NCBI GenBank assembly: GCA_030432755.1
Contig: JAUILZ010000002.1
Span: 124,001-188,000, forward strand
DNA from: Gammaproteobacteria bacterium
GTDB taxonomy: Bacteria; Pseudomonadota; Gammaproteobacteria; Arenicellales; Poriferihabitantaceae
Length of the DNA: 64,000 nt
Direction of reading: 5' to 3'
In this document: one piece after another, positions 63,237-64,000 of the stretch
How positions within the stretch are numbered: position 1 is the first letter of the stretch
Layout of the letters: each line of letters opens with the position of its first letter
Made by a program: the position numbers and the translations under genes
The notes under the pieces: model-generated
What the model was told of the DNA's origin: nothing
The model's database searches: none
What the model saw: only the letters and a program-made list of their open reading frames with translations

Positions 63237-63668
63237 CTATTGGCTATTGGCGATAACCTCGGCCAGTTTCTGGTACTCGTCGCAGTCGCCGCAGTACTTC
63301 TCCAGCGTGGCAAGCTGCTTGCGCGCATTGTCGAGGTCACCGCGCATCACGTAGAGCCTGCCGAGATACTCGTTGGCGCCGAGATGCCGGCGATCGATCT
63401 TGAGGGCGCGCTTGTAGGATGCGAGGGCGCCGTCGAGGTCGCCACTGCTGCGCTGGCTGTATCCGAGAAGGTTCCAGCCGTCTGCGCTCTTGCGCTCGCG
63501 CTTGAGGTAGCTCTTCAGCTCCACGATCGCGCTCTCGTACTGCTCGCTCTCCACCAGGTCCATTACCCTCGAGGGAACCGGATCGGGACCACCCGTCCCC
63601 ATGTCCCCCACCGCGGGGAAGGCCATGACGGCCACAACGGCGGCTGCCGCCATCATCCATCGCTTCAT
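63237..63668 (-). CDS. Small exported TPR-repeat protein
   Basis: 143-residue protein: signal peptide MKRWMMAAAAVVAVMAFPAV, then about two and a half tetratricopeptide repeats (WNLLGYSQRSSGDLDGALAS; NEYLGRLYVMRGDLDNARKQ). The start at 63668 is preferred because AAGGAG lies 6 bases before it; the ATG six bases earlier directly abuts the site. A terminal CGDCDEY pair of cysteines may bind metal or form a disulfide. Probably a periplasmic protein-protein adaptor. Confidence 0.82.
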   Translation of the reverse strand: MKRWMMAAAAVVAVMAFPAVGDMGTGGPDPVPSRVMDLVESEQYESAIVELKSYLKRERKSADGWNLLGYSQRSSGDLDGALASYKRALKIDRRHLGANEYLGRLYVMRGDLDNARKQLATLEKYCGDCDEYQKLAEVIANSQ

Positions 63669-63771
63669 CTTCATCTCCTTAGGTTGAGGCCCGTCGTACC
63701 GACGGCGCCCGGAGTCTATGGGACGCCGCGCAGGTGTATTCGTTCCCCGCGCGAACATCTGATTGCCGGGA

Positions 63772-63987
63772 TCAGACCGGCTCCGGATCAAACGCGAACC
63801 GGGGCACCGGCTCGCCGTCCACCACGACGGGTTCATTGAACATCGTCAGCGGCCGCACCCACAGCCCCCGGTCGCCGTAGCGGGGCCGGTATACCACCAG
63901 TTCCTCCTCGGTTTCCGAGTGCCGGGCAACGCCGATCACGTCATAGAAATTCCCCTTGTAGTGTCGATAACGACCGGGACTGATCAT
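63772..63987 (-). CDS. DUF1653 family protein
   Basis: 71-residue cytoplasmic protein. The pattern GRYRHYKGNFYDVIGVARHSE and ELVVYRPRYGDRGLWVRPL is characteristic of DUF1653, a small beta-barrel family of unknown function. ATG at 63987 has GGAGA about 7 bases upstream; an ATG at 63999 would add four residues. Its promoter lies beyond the window. Confidence 0.85.
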   Translation of the reverse strand: MISPGRYRHYKGNFYDVIGVARHSETEEELVVYRPRYGDRGLWVRPLTMFNEPVVVDGEPVPRFAFDPEPV

Positions 63988-64000
63988 TGGTTTCTCCATC

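Overview
The window is GC-rich chromosomal DNA with gene dense, tightly overlapping operons. The housekeeping content points to a proteobacterium, most likely a gammaproteobacterium: aat next to bpt, mutY next to yggX, mnmA close to purB, a class-2 (quinone) pyrD, and an S4-domain rRNA pseudouridine synthase. The many uptake systems for amines, peptides and amino acids suggest a metabolically versatile environmental heterotroph. No rRNA, tRNA, CRISPR array, intact insertion sequence or prophage was seen.

Layout. 1-2.7 kb: end of a polyamine-type ABC operon (potA, potB, potC) with a palindromic repeat cluster between potB and potC, then a TauE/SafE exporter. 3.7-4.3 kb: an AT-rich vapBC toxin-antitoxin island. 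4.4-12.2 kb: an oligopeptide-type ABC operon (dppA, dppB, a fused dppC-dppD, dppF, gntR) divergent from an M20 N-carbamoyl-amino-acid hydrolase. 12.2-14 kb: an orphan HicB antitoxin beside an internally deleted hicA, and a TetR regulator convergent with a truncated globin whose promoter carries two NemR-like boxes. 14.2-18.3 kb: a catabolic operon (amidohydrolase, alpha/beta hydrolase, SRPBCC-quinone oxidoreductase fusion, SRPBCC).

18.5-30.7 kb is the most unusual locus. It holds a seven-gene operon: livH, livM, livK, livG, a LivF-Tm-1 fusion, a TIM-barrel 'PEP hydrolase-like' enzyme and a long flotillin. Facing it are a second TIM-barrel-like protein and a regulator whose sensor is a third TIM barrel, joined to a degenerate NtrC-type AAA+ domain and a Fis helix-turn-helix. 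Tm-1 and this TIM barrel form one polypeptide in the tomato antiviral protein Tm-1. Here they are tied to a branched-chain-type importer and a membrane scaffold, which suggests a dedicated small-molecule import, processing and sensing system.

31-45 kb: a type IV pilin, a 1-Cys peroxiredoxin divergent from a LysR gene, a five-gene operon (glutamine-transaminase-type aminotransferase, omega-amidase, HAD-II dehalogenase-like, haloacetate-dehalogenase-like, tartrate/malate dehydrogenase family), xthA, an imine-reductase plus berberine-bridge oxidase pair divergent from a GlxA-type regulator, a methyltransferase and a DUF3592 membrane protein.

45-64 kb is mostly core: aat-bpt (N-degron pathway), a lytic transglycosylase, mutY-yggX, a CysB-like LysR gene, a putative transglutaminase-like periplasmic protein, mnmA, purB, an rluF-like gene, pyrD, a metallo-beta-lactamase-fold hydrolase, a large MscS channel, a DUF4864-like protein, a class III aminotransferase, a two-module secreted protein, a TPR protein and a DUF1653 protein. 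A family of small inverted-pair palindromes (REPIN-like) occurs at four loci.
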